Part shown: positions 40,023-48,547 of the stretch, one piece after another
Layout of the letters: each line of letters opens with the position of its first letter
Numbering within the stretch: position 1 is the first letter of the stretch
Assembly: GCA_002407675.1 (NCBI GenBank)
Contig: DHNW01000007.1
Span: 136,374-200,373 of the forward strand
DNA from: Ruminococcaceae bacterium UBA5406
Lineage (GTDB): Bacteria > Bacillota > Clostridia > Oscillospirales > Acutalibacteraceae
Length of the DNA: 64,000 nt
Direction: 5' to 3'
Made by a program: the position numbers and the translations under genes
The notes under the pieces: model-generated
What the model was told of the DNA's origin: nothing
Database searches by the model: none
Seen by the model: the letters and a program-made list of their open reading frames with translations, nothing else

Positions 40023-41336
40023 TTATAGCTCAGTTACTTTGAGCTCATCGTCGTTAGTCGTTCTCGTGGCTATAAATTGCAACCCCTTAGCCTTGCACTT
40101 TGCGTACAGTGCCGCCCGGCTCTTATCGTCCAGACGTTCCGCCCCGTCGATCAGGATGATTTGCAGGCCCTTCGGGTTACTGATTGCCACATCAACGCAG
40201 AGGTCAAGTTTTTCTCCGTCGGACAGGTTCGAGAGCGGCAGCCCATCCACAAGCGGTTTTCCGTCCTTGACCGATAATCCTTTGATTGGGATTTTTGCTT
40301 CTTTGAGGATCTGCCCCGGCAGTTTCCGGGCAAGTTCGATTTTCTCGGTCAGGGTATCAGCATTAGCCTGTAACTTTTCAACGTCGCTCTGCATACCCGT
40401 CATCCGGTGATATTCGTTCAAATACCGCTGCATATCCTTAGCCGTATTGATTTCGGCGGTCAGGGTCGATACGTCGGTAATCGGTTCGTCGGCATACTGC
40501 GCCGCTACCCCAACATTGCTGTCCAGTTTGGCTTTTACGGCTTCGTAGTCGGACTGCGCAATCTTGATTTTGTCGTCTTGCTTCGCTTCCAGCCCGGACA
40601 GCTTGTCCTGCTCAGCCTTGATTTCCGCTTTCAGGCGCTCAATAGTGGAGAGGATTCCCTGCCGCTCATTTGCAATCGCGTCCTTTGCGGCAAAAATTGC
40701 GCTGTCCCGGTCGGCTTGAATCCCATGGAGCTTGTCGTCATAGGACGCCTTATAGTCCTTGCATTTCTGGATTTTGGCATTCTGGGACCGGATCTTTTCC
40801 AGTTCCGTAACCTTGCTGACGAGATCATAGGCTTCCCACTTTGCCGCGTCGTAGTGTTCCGGGATTTTTGCGGCGAGATCCTCAATGTCTTTTTCCTTGT
40901 ACCGCCTTTCGGAGTTGATCTCCTGCCGGGTCTGGTAATACACCCCGTTGTCAGCCTGGATGTCGTTCAGCACCTGCAGGATGTTCTGGTGGTAATCTAC
41001 TTTCGGCGGGATTTCCCCGAACCAGTCCTGAATTGTCTTCATGTCCCATTTGTAGTCGATCAGGTTGAGGATGATCCGGTTCTGTTCGTCAATAGGCTTC
41101 CGGATGAACTCGACCGGGTTCAGCTGCAGCGGCGTGATGATATCGTCCAGGAACGTCTGCGGACGGGGTACGTTCAGGCCGTTTTCTTTCAGGTTGAGAC
41201 TGGACGTGCTCATATTGGCCTTGCGCTTGCGGTCGATTTTCAGGCCGGTATCGGTTTCAATGATGATTTCCGCTTCGTCTGCGCGTTTGCGGATGCGTTC
41301 AAGCGTGTCACAATAGAGTTCTTTTTCACGAGGCAT
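40023..41336 (-). CDS. SMC/RecN-like ATPase lacking the N-terminal P-loop
   Basis: A 437-residue protein. The middle is a long coiled coil (about 110-340). The C-terminus keeps the ABC signature (LSNLSDGEKLDL) and Walker B (IILIDGAERLDD). The usual N-terminal about 60 residues with Walker A are absent: the first Met, 5 nt after GGTGATT, already corresponds to the position after the P-loop. The preceding Bro gene ends 11 bases into it. The protein is therefore either truncated by a rearrangement that brought in the Bro gene, or completed in trans. ATP hydrolysis is doubtful. Confidence 0.8.
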   Translation of the reverse strand: MPREKELYCDTLERIRKRADEAEIIIETDTGLKIDRKRKANMSTSSLNLKENGLNVPRPQTFLDDIITPLQLNPVEFIRKPIDEQNRIILNLIDYKWDMKTIQDWFGEIPPKVDYHQNILQVLNDIQADNGVYYQTRQEINSERRYKEKDIEDLAAKIPEHYDAAKWEAYDLVSKVTELEKIRSQNAKIQKCKDYKASYDDKLHGIQADRDSAIFAAKDAIANERQGILSTIERLKAEIKAEQDKLSGLEAKQDDKIKIAQSDYEAVKAKLDSNVGVAAQYADEPITDVSTLTAEINTAKDMQRYLNEYHRMTGMQSDVEKLQANADTLTEKIELARKLPGQILKEAKIPIKGLSVKDGKPLVDGLPLSNLSDGEKLDLCVDVAISNPKGLQIILIDGAERLDDKSRAALYAKCKAKGLQFIATRTTNDDELKVTEL

Positions 41337-41922
41337 CCGAATCACCGCTTTTTGCTGTTTTGCCTGGGGAAAGAGACGGCAAAACAATATTTGCAGTAAT
41401 GTTAAACAGGCTTGTCTGCTCAAATGGGTTATGCTTTACAAAGTTCTCCGGAATTTTGATGTTGAACTGTCTGCATAGGAGTTCTGCCATTTCCGCTATT
41501 TTTTCCGGCAACTGTCCGTTCTCTTTCATGATGGACCGCATAACTTTCAGAAAAGATGCAACCTCACCGAGGGACGTTGCTTTTGGAGCATAGCCACTGA
41601 TAGAATATGCACCGGTTTTGCGGAGAGTGGGAAGAACGTCATGCGTTATCCAACGCTTGAACGGCTTTGCTTCTGGTTTTTTGCTCCCGAGTGTCAGACT
41701 GTAAAGGCCGGATTCGGAAACGATTGACATTTCCTGCGAACCGCCAAGGGTGGGAATTGAATTCGTACCCTTTTCATCATCATCAAGTCGGGCAATCGAT
41801 TTGGAAGTGTCTCCGAGTTCAAGAACGTTGCACACATCTTTTGCCACAAACCACGGCTCATTGTTAATCATGAGGCTACGGACTTCGTTGCCGTGATAAT
41901 CGAACGGGATAATTTTGTTCAT
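41326..41922 (-). CDS. Bro-N family antirepressor
   Basis: A 198-residue protein with a complete Bro-N domain (about 1-105: VRSLMINNEPWFVAKDVCNV, ESGLYSLTLGSKKPEAKPF, WITHDVLPTLRKTGAY) and a short helical C-terminal part. Such proteins act as antirepressors or DNA-binding regulators early in induction. Its position next to cro and the switch region fits. Confidence 0.9.
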   Translation of the reverse strand: MNKIIPFDYHGNEVRSLMINNEPWFVAKDVCNVLELGDTSKSIARLDDDEKGTNSIPTLGGSQEMSIVSESGLYSLTLGSKKPEAKPFKRWITHDVLPTLRKTGAYSISGYAPKATSLGEVASFLKVMRSIMKENGQLPEKIAEMAELLCRQFNIKIPENFVKHNPFEQTSLFNITANIVLPSLSPGKTAKSGDSDAS

Positions 41923-42137
41923 ACTGTTTTCCTTTCTATCTCCATAATTTCTGAAATTGCATTCAAGATTTTTTCATTATGTAGCGTTCCGCGCAGGCAC
42001 TTTGAAATTTGCTCATCATAGCAAGTTATTCCTTTTGCGCGAATCTTGTCGCCAAGGCTGGTTATTGTTTGGTCGTCAACGGCCAATTTAATTTTTACAG
42101 CTTTACCAAAAGGTGTAAGCATATGCTGTTTTCGCAA
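41919..42137 (-). CDS. Cro-like XRE-type regulator
   Basis: A 72-residue protein (LTPFGKAVKIKLAVDDQTIT, later NEKILNAISEIMEIE) with the layout of small Cro/XRE proteins of Firmicute phages. It is the first gene of the early leftward operon and overlaps the Bro gene by 4 nt. It probably competes with the repressor at the operators to the right. Confidence 0.8.
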   Translation of the reverse strand: MRKQHMLTPFGKAVKIKLAVDDQTITSLGDKIRAKGITCYDEQISKCLRGTLHNEKILNAISEIMEIERKTV

Positions 42138-42176
42138 GTAATTTTCCTCCTTTCAAGATTTTTATTTGTCATACTA

Positions 42177-42205
42177 TTGACAAATAAGTGATATAATAGT
42201 ATTAT
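42177..42205 (+). promoter_or_regulatory. Rightward (lysogenic) promoter, with operator
   Basis: TTGACA (42177-42182), 17 nt and TATTAT (42200-42205), reading into the repressor 160 nt away. The perfect repeat ATTTGTCA-tactat-TGACAAAT (42164-42185) overlaps its -35, and CTTAC-T-GTAAG (42208-42218) sits at the start site. Confidence 0.7.
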
Positions 42206-42305
42206 TACTTACTGTAAGGAAGAAATGAATATTACGCCCGCTTAAAGTAGCATTTTAAACGGTAATTTCAGTATGTAATTTACTTGTCTGTCACTTGTTA
42301 AACAC

Positions 42306-42334
42306 ATTATAGCAAGTATTTTACTTACTGTCAA
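42306..42334 (-). promoter_or_regulatory. Leftward (lytic) promoter, facing the lysogenic promoter
   Basis: On the minus strand TTGACA (42329-42334), 17 nt and TATAAT (42306-42311), exact consensus, reading into cro. CTTACTGTCAAG overlaps its -35 and resembles the operator at the other promoter. Start sites point at each other about 90 bp apart. Confidence 0.8.
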
Positions 42335-42365
42335 GCGTATTTTGAAATTTTGAGAGGATGTAATT

Positions 42366-42734
42366 ATGAACACGCTTGATAAAATCTTATCTCTTTTAAA
42401 CGAAAGGGGGGTCGAACAACAAGCTCTTGCCGATTACTTGGGAGTTAATAAACAGGTGATTACAGATTGGAAAAGTGGAAAATCAAAATCTTATATTAAA
42501 TATATTGGAAAAATATCACAATATTTTGGTGTTTCTTCCGATTATTTGCAAGGCATTCAAACTACGAACGAAATGACAGCCCAAAATAGTACAGAAAGAA
42601 AAGTATTGCTTCTTGCCAGAAGAGCAGCAGATATTCCCGATGAACAGCGTGAACGGATAATCAAAAATTTTGAAGATAACATTGATCTTTATTTGAAGGC
42701 CAAAGGTGTCTCTGAGGAGGAACTTAATCGTTGA
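42366..42734 (+). CDS. CI-like XRE-family repressor
   Basis: A 122-residue protein with an N-terminal helix-turn-helix (QQALADYLGVNKQVITDWKSGK) and a helical C-terminal oligomerisation region. It has no LexA-like autoprotease domain, so inactivation probably relies on the adjacent ImmA/IrrE protease. The stop overlaps the protease start. Confidence 0.92.
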   Translation: MNTLDKILSLLNERGVEQQALADYLGVNKQVITDWKSGKSKSYIKYIGKISQYFGVSSDYLQGIQTTNEMTAQNSTERKVLLLARRAADIPDEQRERIIKNFEDNIDLYLKAKGVSEEELNR

Positions 42735-43336
42735 AACCTGACTTTGATAAATGCGAAAAAGCGGCCACAAGATTATTGCTTAAGCAAAATATTCATAGTT
42801 TGCGCATAGATGTTAGATCATTAGTTTATGATAAAAAAATATTTTTCGATTCTATCCAAAATTATTGTAAAGTTACTAATGCTTCATTATCAGAATTCAT
42901 CGGTATTTGCAATGGAGCCTTAAAAGATGGGTTTACTTTAGAAAGAATAAAGAATTGCTCAATTATTTATATTGTTTTGTATAATGACGAAATAGGCAAT
43001 AGGGAACGTTTGAATTGGACCTTGGCACATGAAGTGGGACATATTTACTTAGATCACAAAAGTGATGGCCCTCAGCAAGAAATTGAGGCACACTTTTTTG
43101 CTACTCAATTGCTAATGCCAGAGGTTGTAATTTTATATTTAGCTAGAAGAAATAACGGCATAGGTGCGGAGGAACTGTGCGATTTATTTGACGTATCATT
43201 TGAGGCAGCTTGCAAACGAATTAATACTTTGAATCATAAATATAGCTACTTTTACGGGCAAGAAGAAAAAGAACTTCTTTCCAAATATAGTCCTTTAATC
43301 AACAATTCATTATATCCGGTCTATAACGCAATTTAA
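42731..43336 (+). CDS. ImmA/IrrE-family metalloprotease
   Basis: A 201-residue protein starting at TTG 42731 after GGAGGAACT. The zinc motif HEVGHIYLDH is near residue 100, with EIEAHFFATQLLMP supplying the downstream Glu. It is predicted to cleave the repressor on DNA damage, as in ICEBs1 and related phages. It is translationally coupled to the repressor. Confidence 0.92.
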   Translation: MKPDFDKCEKAATRLLLKQNIHSLRIDVRSLVYDKKIFFDSIQNYCKVTNASLSEFIGICNGALKDGFTLERIKNCSIIYIVLYNDEIGNRERLNWTLAHEVGHIYLDHKSDGPQQEIEAHFFATQLLMPEVVILYLARRNNGIGAEELCDLFDVSFEAACKRINTLNHKYSYFYGQEEKELLSKYSPLINNSLYPVYNAI

Positions 43337-43376
43337 TAAAAGCCTTTTTGCTCCGAATACGAGAGCGGCTTTTTTA
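43337..43376 (+). terminator. Terminator after the repressor-protease operon
   Basis: AAAAGCC...GGCTTTTTT with an inner GCTC/GAG pairing and a T6 run lies just after the protease stop and before integrase. Confidence 0.65.
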
Positions 43377-43397
43377 AAATGCTATATGAGGTTTGTT

Positions 43398-44557
43398 ATG
43401 CCAAAAAGCAAAATCACGGATGGCCTACGCCAGAAGAAAAATGGTGTCTGGGAACGTGCCGAAATCATTGATGGAAAACGTCGTTGGTTCTCTTCCAAAG
43501 ACCCAGAAGAAGTCTGGAGAAAACGCAATGCAGCACTGGGAGCCGCAGAAACTGAACAGGAGGAAAAGGACAAGGGTCCCTTATTTGAAGAAGTTGCAGA
43601 TGCTTATGAAGAAAACGTTTATAATATGAAATACGGCACTCAAAAAGTCTATCTTCCTGCAATTCGCCGGGCAAAAGAGCGTTTCGGCAACCGTCGAATT
43701 AAAGAAATTGAACCTTATGAAATAGCCGAATTCCTGAAATCCCTCTCCAGTATGGCGCGTACAACGGTCCTCAACCAGAAAACAGTGCTCAACGCAATAT
43801 TTCAGACCTGGATAAGTAGTCCCAAATGGCATGGAGACCATAATGCAGCCGAACTTGTGACAGTACCACATGGGCTCCGGAAAGGCAAACGAGAGCCACC
43901 TACAACAGATCAGGTCAAAATTGTAAAAGATCATCACATGGATTCGGACGCACTACCCGCAGTTGTCTACTTATGCACTGGGGAACGAAAAGGTGAGGCC
44001 TGCGGGATCCAGATGAAAGACATTGATTTTGAAGCCAGTACAATCCACATCACAAAGCACATTGAGTTGCGGGGAAATAAGCCGCATATGCTTGATGGGG
44101 CCAAAACGCCTGCAGGAGTGCGAAAGATCCCCCTGTTGCAAATGCTTCGGGAGGCGCTTGAACCATTGCGCAACAAACCACCGGAAACATATATCCTTGG
44201 CGGTAGACAGAAACCGCTTTCTGGCTCCCAGTACAACCGTATGTGGGTGTCATTCTGGCGAAAATATGGTATGGCGCATTCAATTCACGGGAAACAACTG
44301 AAAAGCATCTGCGTAACGGAGTGCCAAAAATTACAAAACGCACTGTTTGGACGGCAGACGTATGTGCGCACCAGTTTCGTCATGAGTATGTCTGTATGCT
44401 TGCTGAAGCTGAAATTCCAGAAGCAATTGCCATTCAGATTGTCGGCCATGCGAATGCGAAAATGATTCATGAAGTCTATATGAGCCTCAAACCAGAAATG
44501 ATTAATAGCACCAGAAATCGCCTTGATAAGATATTATCCATAAATAGTGTGGACTAA
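43398..44557 (+). pseudogene. Site-specific tyrosine integrase, frameshifted
   Basis: The first frame gives the N-terminal arm-binding and core domains and the first catalytic Arg (CTGERKGE) up to about 44300. A different frame then gives the rest: CAHQFRHEY (H-x-x-R), GHANAKMIHEVY (His and the Tyr nucleophile). Shifting -1 at the A-run 44301-44304 yields a natural join (GKQLKKHLRNG), so one A is probably missing, either a mutation or a homopolymer error. The in-frame product without correction lacks the catalytic C-terminus. The start is set at ATG 43398 behind GAGG. It lies beside attR. Confidence 0.85.
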
Positions 44558-44602
44558 ATGTGGACTTTTACATATTTTTGCCTATTTTACTATATTAAAA
44601 TT

Positions 44603-44771
44603 GAGTTCAAATCTCTCTTTCTCCGCCAGAATTATAGCCCGCATGAGTGCTGAAAATCCAGTATTCATGCGGGATTTCTTTATTTTCACATAAGACTGTA
44701 AAAAATTAAAAAAGACTATTTCAGACATTTTTATGTGGACTAAAATTCCCCGCCAGCCTCAGCCAGCGGGG
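44603..44771. repeat. attR: right 169-bp direct repeat of the prophage
   Basis: A copy of 6408-6576 with one difference (44655). It carries only the last 26 nt of tRNA-Ser(GCU), then the same terminator and CCCCGC/GCGGGG hairpin, 45 bp after the integrase stop. Confidence 0.93.
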
Positions 44772-44787
44772 AAAATCGTATTAATTT

Positions 44788-44922
44788 TTAATCAACAAAC
44801 AGGCTATCTTCCATTTTTCTGATTTTTGTTCTGACGTTGTCAACATTTACAGTAATTCTGTCCCCTCCTTTTGGGATTGCTTCGCGCAGAATATCAACAA
44901 ATTTTTTTTGAACTCCCGGCAC
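44788..44922 (-). CDS. Possible small protein or gene fragment outside attR
   Basis: A 44-codon frame from GTG 44922 reads smoothly (QKKFVDILREAIPKGGDRIT, NVRTKIRKMEDSLFVD) and looks protein-like, but no ribosome site is seen and the start lies in a hairpin. It could be the 3' end of a gene disrupted in the past. The rest of 44923-45084 holds only hairpins. Confidence 0.25.
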   Translation of the reverse strand: MPGVQKKFVDILREAIPKGGDRITVNVDNVRTKIRKMEDSLFVD

Positions 44923-44934
44923 AGCCGGGAGTTT
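44911..44934. terminator. Bidirectional terminator-like hairpin
   Basis: AACTCCCGGC-aca-... pairs with GCCGGGAGTT, flanked by a T8 run on the left and TTTTC on the right. Confidence 0.55.
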
Positions 44935-44947
44935 TCGTTCTACAATA

Positions 44948-44989
44948 AAAGAGAGCTAACTGATCAGTTAAAATCAGTTAGCTCTCTTT
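44948..44989 (-). terminator. Terminator of the guaA operon
   Basis: The perfect 17-bp inverted repeat AAAGAGAGCTAACTGAT / ATCAGTTAGCTCTCTTT with an 8-nt loop, then TTATTG on the minus strand, lies about 95 bp after the guaA stop. Confidence 0.8.
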
Positions 44990-45084
44990 ATGAATCTTGG
45001 AATCGGTGTTGCCAAACCGTTGCCATCGGGGACCTTGATAAGCCGCAGACCCGCATAACTACTGGGCTTTACGGCCTTTTTAAA

Positions 45085-46623
45085 TCATTCCCACTCGATT
45101 GTGGCCGGGGGCTTGCTGGTAATATCATATACCACGCGGTTGACATGCCGGACTTCATTGATAATCCGGTCGGAAACACGCGCAAGGACATCGGCTGGAA
45201 TCCGAGCCCAGTCCGCCGTCATAAAATCAGACGTTGTAACGCCGCGCAGGGCAACCGTGTAATCATAGGTGCGGTCGTCACCCATGACTCCCACACTCCT
45301 TATGTTCGTCAGCACAGCAAAATACTGGCTGATTTTTCGGCGGAGCCCCGCTTTGCTAATTTCATCCCGGAAAATGGCATCGGCGTCTTTCAGAATGTTC
45401 AGCTTTTCCAACGTGATGTCGCCGATTATGCGGATAGCCAACCCGGGACCGGGAAACGGCTGACGCCAGACAAGGTTTTCAGGAATTCCAAGCTGGGTAC
45501 CCACTTTTCGGACCTCATCTTTAAATAGATCCCGCAGAGGCTCTACCAGGCCGGTAAAACCAATATCTTTGGGCAGCCCTCCAACATTGTGGTGACTCTT
45601 GATGACAGCCGCGTCGCCTTTGCCGCTCTCAATCACATCCGGGTAAATGGTTCCCTGGCACAGGTAATCCACTTTTCCGATTTTACGGGCTTCCTCCTCG
45701 AACACCCGGATAAATTCTTCTCCGATAATTTTCCGTTTGCGCTCCGGGTCGGTCACACCTGCCAGCTTGGACAGAAACCGTTCCTGTGCGTTGACCCGTA
45801 CCAAATTGATATCAAACTGCTTCCGGAAAACATTTTCCACCTCGTCGCCTTCGTCTTTCCGCAGCAAGCCGTGATCCACAAAAATACACGTCAGGTTTTT
45901 CCCGACCGCTCGGTGAACCAGCACAGCTGCCACCGAGGAATCGACCCCGCCGGAAAGGGCACAGATCACTTTTTTATCTCCGACTGTTTCCCTGATATGG
46001 CTGACTGCGGAATTGATGAAGGATTCCATCTTCCAGCTGCCGGAACAGCCGCAGACCCGGTACAGAAAGTTCTTAAGGATTTCATTGCCCAGAAGAGTAT
46101 GCTCCACCTCTGGGTGAAACTGCGTGGCATACAGGCGTTTTTCCGGATTCTCCATGGCTGCGCAGGGACAGCTGCCGCTTTCCGCTGTGATCTGGAACCC
46201 GTCAGGGACATGAGCAATTGACACGGTATGGCTCATCCAGCAGACAGACTGTTGTTTGAGACCTTGGAAAAGCTCCGAATCCGTATGGAAACAGACTTCC
46301 GTCTTGCCGTATTCCCGGGCTTTGGCGCTCTTTACCGTCCCCCCGAGTTCGTAAGCCATCAGCTGGGCTCCATAGCAGATCCCAAGAATCGGAATGCCCA
46401 GCTGGAAAACTCCCGGATCACATTTGGGTGCATTTTCGTCGGTTACCGTCTCCGGGCCGCCGGAAAACACAATTCCACGGTACCCGGACGCAGCGACTTG
46501 TGCGGCCGGGGTGCGGCAGGATTTTATTTCGCAAAAAACATGCAGATCCCGTATTCTTCGAGCTATCAGCTGGCTGTACTGGCCTCCAAAATCAAGGACA
46601 AGGATGGATTCATTGTTTTTCAT
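45085..46623 (-). CDS. guaA: GMP synthase (glutamine-hydrolysing)
   Basis: A 512-residue enzyme converting XMP to GMP with glutamine and ATP. The class I amidotransferase domain (about 1-195) shows GICYGAQLMA with the nucleophilic Cys and HPEVEHT. The ATP pyrophosphatase domain shows the P-loop ALSGGVDSSVAA. The C-terminal dimer domain ends in KPPATIEWE. ATG 46623 with AGAGGAAACC is chosen. It lies 11 nt after glmS and ends the operon. Confidence 0.97.
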   Translation of the reverse strand: MKNNESILVLDFGGQYSQLIARRIRDLHVFCEIKSCRTPAAQVAASGYRGIVFSGGPETVTDENAPKCDPGVFQLGIPILGICYGAQLMAYELGGTVKSAKAREYGKTEVCFHTDSELFQGLKQQSVCWMSHTVSIAHVPDGFQITAESGSCPCAAMENPEKRLYATQFHPEVEHTLLGNEILKNFLYRVCGCSGSWKMESFINSAVSHIRETVGDKKVICALSGGVDSSVAAVLVHRAVGKNLTCIFVDHGLLRKDEGDEVENVFRKQFDINLVRVNAQERFLSKLAGVTDPERKRKIIGEEFIRVFEEEARKIGKVDYLCQGTIYPDVIESGKGDAAVIKSHHNVGGLPKDIGFTGLVEPLRDLFKDEVRKVGTQLGIPENLVWRQPFPGPGLAIRIIGDITLEKLNILKDADAIFRDEISKAGLRRKISQYFAVLTNIRSVGVMGDDRTYDYTVALRGVTTSDFMTADWARIPADVLARVSDRIINEVRHVNRVVYDITSKPPATIEWE

Positions 46624-46634
46624 ACGGTTTCCTC

Positions 46635-48461
46635 TCATTCCACAGTAACAGATTTTGCAAGATTGCGCGGCTTATCAATATCACAGCCCTTCAGGGAAGC
46701 AACATAATACGCAAATGCTTGCAGGGGAAGAACGGCCAGCGACGGAAGCATCATCTCACAGGTCCGAGGAATATAAATCGCGCAGTCCGTTTCTTTTTCG
46801 ATCTGCTGGTTGTCTTCAGTCGTTACACCGAGAACAACAGCTCCCCTTGCCTTTACTTCTTTCACATTTCCCATCATTTTTTCAAACAGTTTCTGCTGCG
46901 TTGCAAGGGCAACAACCAGCGTGCCTTCTTCAATCAGTGAAATGGTTCCATGCTTCAGTTCACCGGCAGCGTATGCTTCCGAATGAATATACGAAATTTC
47001 CTTCAGTTTCAGCGAGCCTTCCAGCGACATGGCATAGTCCAGATTACGGCCTATAAAGAAAATATCATTTGACCGATAAAACCGCCTGGCAAGCTGCCGG
47101 ACATGATCCCGGCCGGACAGCGTTTTTTCAATTTTATCCGGAAGAGCTTCCAGTTCAGAAATATAATGCCGATATTCTTCTGGTTTCATGGTGCCGATTT
47201 TATCCGCAATGTAAATCGCCAGCAGATAAATAACCGCCAGCTGTGTACTGTAAGCCTTCGTGGTAGCGACGGCAATCTCAGGGCCCGCCCATGTATAAAT
47301 TACATCATCCGATTCGTTGGCGATCGAGCTGCCTACAACGTTTACAATAGACAAAGTCCGCGCGCCAAGACGTTTTGCCTCCCGCAATGCTGCCAGGGTG
47401 TCTGCCGTTTCGCCCGACTGACTGATAATAATGACGAGCACCCGGTTATCAACAACAGGAGCCCGGTATCGGAACTCGGAAGCAACATCCACCTCAACCG
47501 GAATCCGCGTATACCGCTCCAGAATATATTTTGCCACGACCCCCACATGATAGGCCGAACCACAGGCAACGATAAAAATTCGGCTCAAGTTCCGGAGCTG
47601 CTCCTCTGTCAGCTGGATATCGTCCAGAACGATCCGCCCGTTTTTGATCCGAGGCGAAATGGTGTCACGGACGGCTTTCGGCTGCTCCATGATTTCCTTA
47701 GCCATAAAATGATCGTAACCGCCCTTTTCGGCAGCGGAAACATCCCAGTCAATATGGCACGGCGTTTTCGATACAAATACTTTTTTAGGATTATAAACGG
47801 TAACACCTGTTTTTTCAACGACTGCAATCTCATTTTCTTTCAGGCGGTAAATATCACGCGTCTTCCCCAAAATAGCAGGTATATCCGAAGCAATAAAATT
47901 TTCACCCGTCCCAAGGCCTACGATCAGCGGGCTGTCCTTTCGAATACCGATAATTCGATCCGGCTGATCCCGGCACAGAATACCAAGCGCGTACGATCCC
48001 TCAATCTTGCCGATTGTCCTGACAACGGCGTCGAGCAAATCCCCTTCATAAAAATAGTCTAAAAGCTGCACAATCACTTCCGTATCCGTTTCGGACACGA
48101 ATGAATATCCCTTCTGAATCAGAGAATTTTTCAGGGACAGATAATTTTCGATGATGCCGTTGTGAACAACGGCAAATCTTCCGGACGAACTCAGGTGAGG
48201 ATGCGCGTTGACATCCGAAGGTTTCCCGTGCGTTGCCCACCGTGTATGGCCGATTCCAACCGTTCCGGCAAGATCAGCGCCGTTATGAATTTTATCTTCC
48301 AGTACTTTCAGCCTGCCTTTTGTTTTGACAACCTGAATGGATGTTCCGTCATATACTGCCACACCTGCGGAATCATATCCGCGGTACTCCAGCTTCTCCA
48401 GCCCTTTCAACAGAATAGGAGCCGCCTGATCATTCCCGACATACCCAACAATACCGCACAT
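46635..48461 (-). CDS. glmS: Glutamine-fructose-6-phosphate aminotransferase (isomerising)
   Basis: A 608-residue enzyme making glucosamine-6-phosphate for cell wall and aminosugar synthesis. The N-terminal Cys2 nucleophile (MCGIVGYVG) and HTRWATHGKP belong to the class II glutaminase domain. Two SIS sugar isomerase domains follow (FIVACGSAYHVGV, SQSGETADTLAA), ending in DKPRNLAKSVTVE. The 86-nt gap upstream holds the purA terminator and no glmS ribozyme is visible. Confidence 0.97.
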   Translation of the reverse strand: MCGIVGYVGNDQAAPILLKGLEKLEYRGYDSAGVAVYDGTSIQVVKTKGRLKVLEDKIHNGADLAGTVGIGHTRWATHGKPSDVNAHPHLSSSGRFAVVHNGIIENYLSLKNSLIQKGYSFVSETDTEVIVQLLDYFYEGDLLDAVVRTIGKIEGSYALGILCRDQPDRIIGIRKDSPLIVGLGTGENFIASDIPAILGKTRDIYRLKENEIAVVEKTGVTVYNPKKVFVSKTPCHIDWDVSAAEKGGYDHFMAKEIMEQPKAVRDTISPRIKNGRIVLDDIQLTEEQLRNLSRIFIVACGSAYHVGVVAKYILERYTRIPVEVDVASEFRYRAPVVDNRVLVIIISQSGETADTLAALREAKRLGARTLSIVNVVGSSIANESDDVIYTWAGPEIAVATTKAYSTQLAVIYLLAIYIADKIGTMKPEEYRHYISELEALPDKIEKTLSGRDHVRQLARRFYRSNDIFFIGRNLDYAMSLEGSLKLKEISYIHSEAYAAGELKHGTISLIEEGTLVVALATQQKLFEKMMGNVKEVKARGAVVLGVTTEDNQQIEKETDCAIYIPRTCEMMLPSLAVLPLQAFAYYVASLKGCDIDKPRNLAKSVTVE

Positions 48462-48493
48462 TAAAATGCACCTCTTTCAGCAAAAGAATCTAT

Positions 48494-48529
48494 AAAAAGC
48501 AACAGGCGCCGACACTAATGCCGGCGCTT
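48494..48529 (-). terminator. Terminator after purA
   Basis: The minus-strand GCGCCGG-cattagtgt-CGGCGCC is followed by TGTTGCTTTTT. Confidence 0.75.
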
Positions 48530-48547
48530 CTTTGCTCCCATTCCAGT

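Larger units (their letters stand above)
6408..44771. mobile_element. Siphovirus-type prophage integrated in tRNA-Ser(GCU)
   Basis: The element of about 38.2 kb is bounded by 169-bp direct repeats. It has integrase, immunity, replication, packaging, head, tail and lysis modules in typical order, with most genes on the minus strand. A tape measure gene, a -1 frameshifted chaperone pair and a tail tube protein indicate a long non-contractile tail. Excision and virion assembly are doubtful because the integrase is frameshifted and the connector gene has an in-frame amber codon. At least six regions carry accessory genes: AIPR at the left end, plus-strand cassettes near 14.7, 15.1, 23.2 and 31.7 kb, and an AT-rich cassette at 29.2-30.9 kb. 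Confidence 0.96.

Noticed and set aside
48462..48547. A glmS ribozyme upstream of glmS
   Set aside because: The gap is only 86 nt and is occupied by the purA terminator; no ribozyme core is recognisable.
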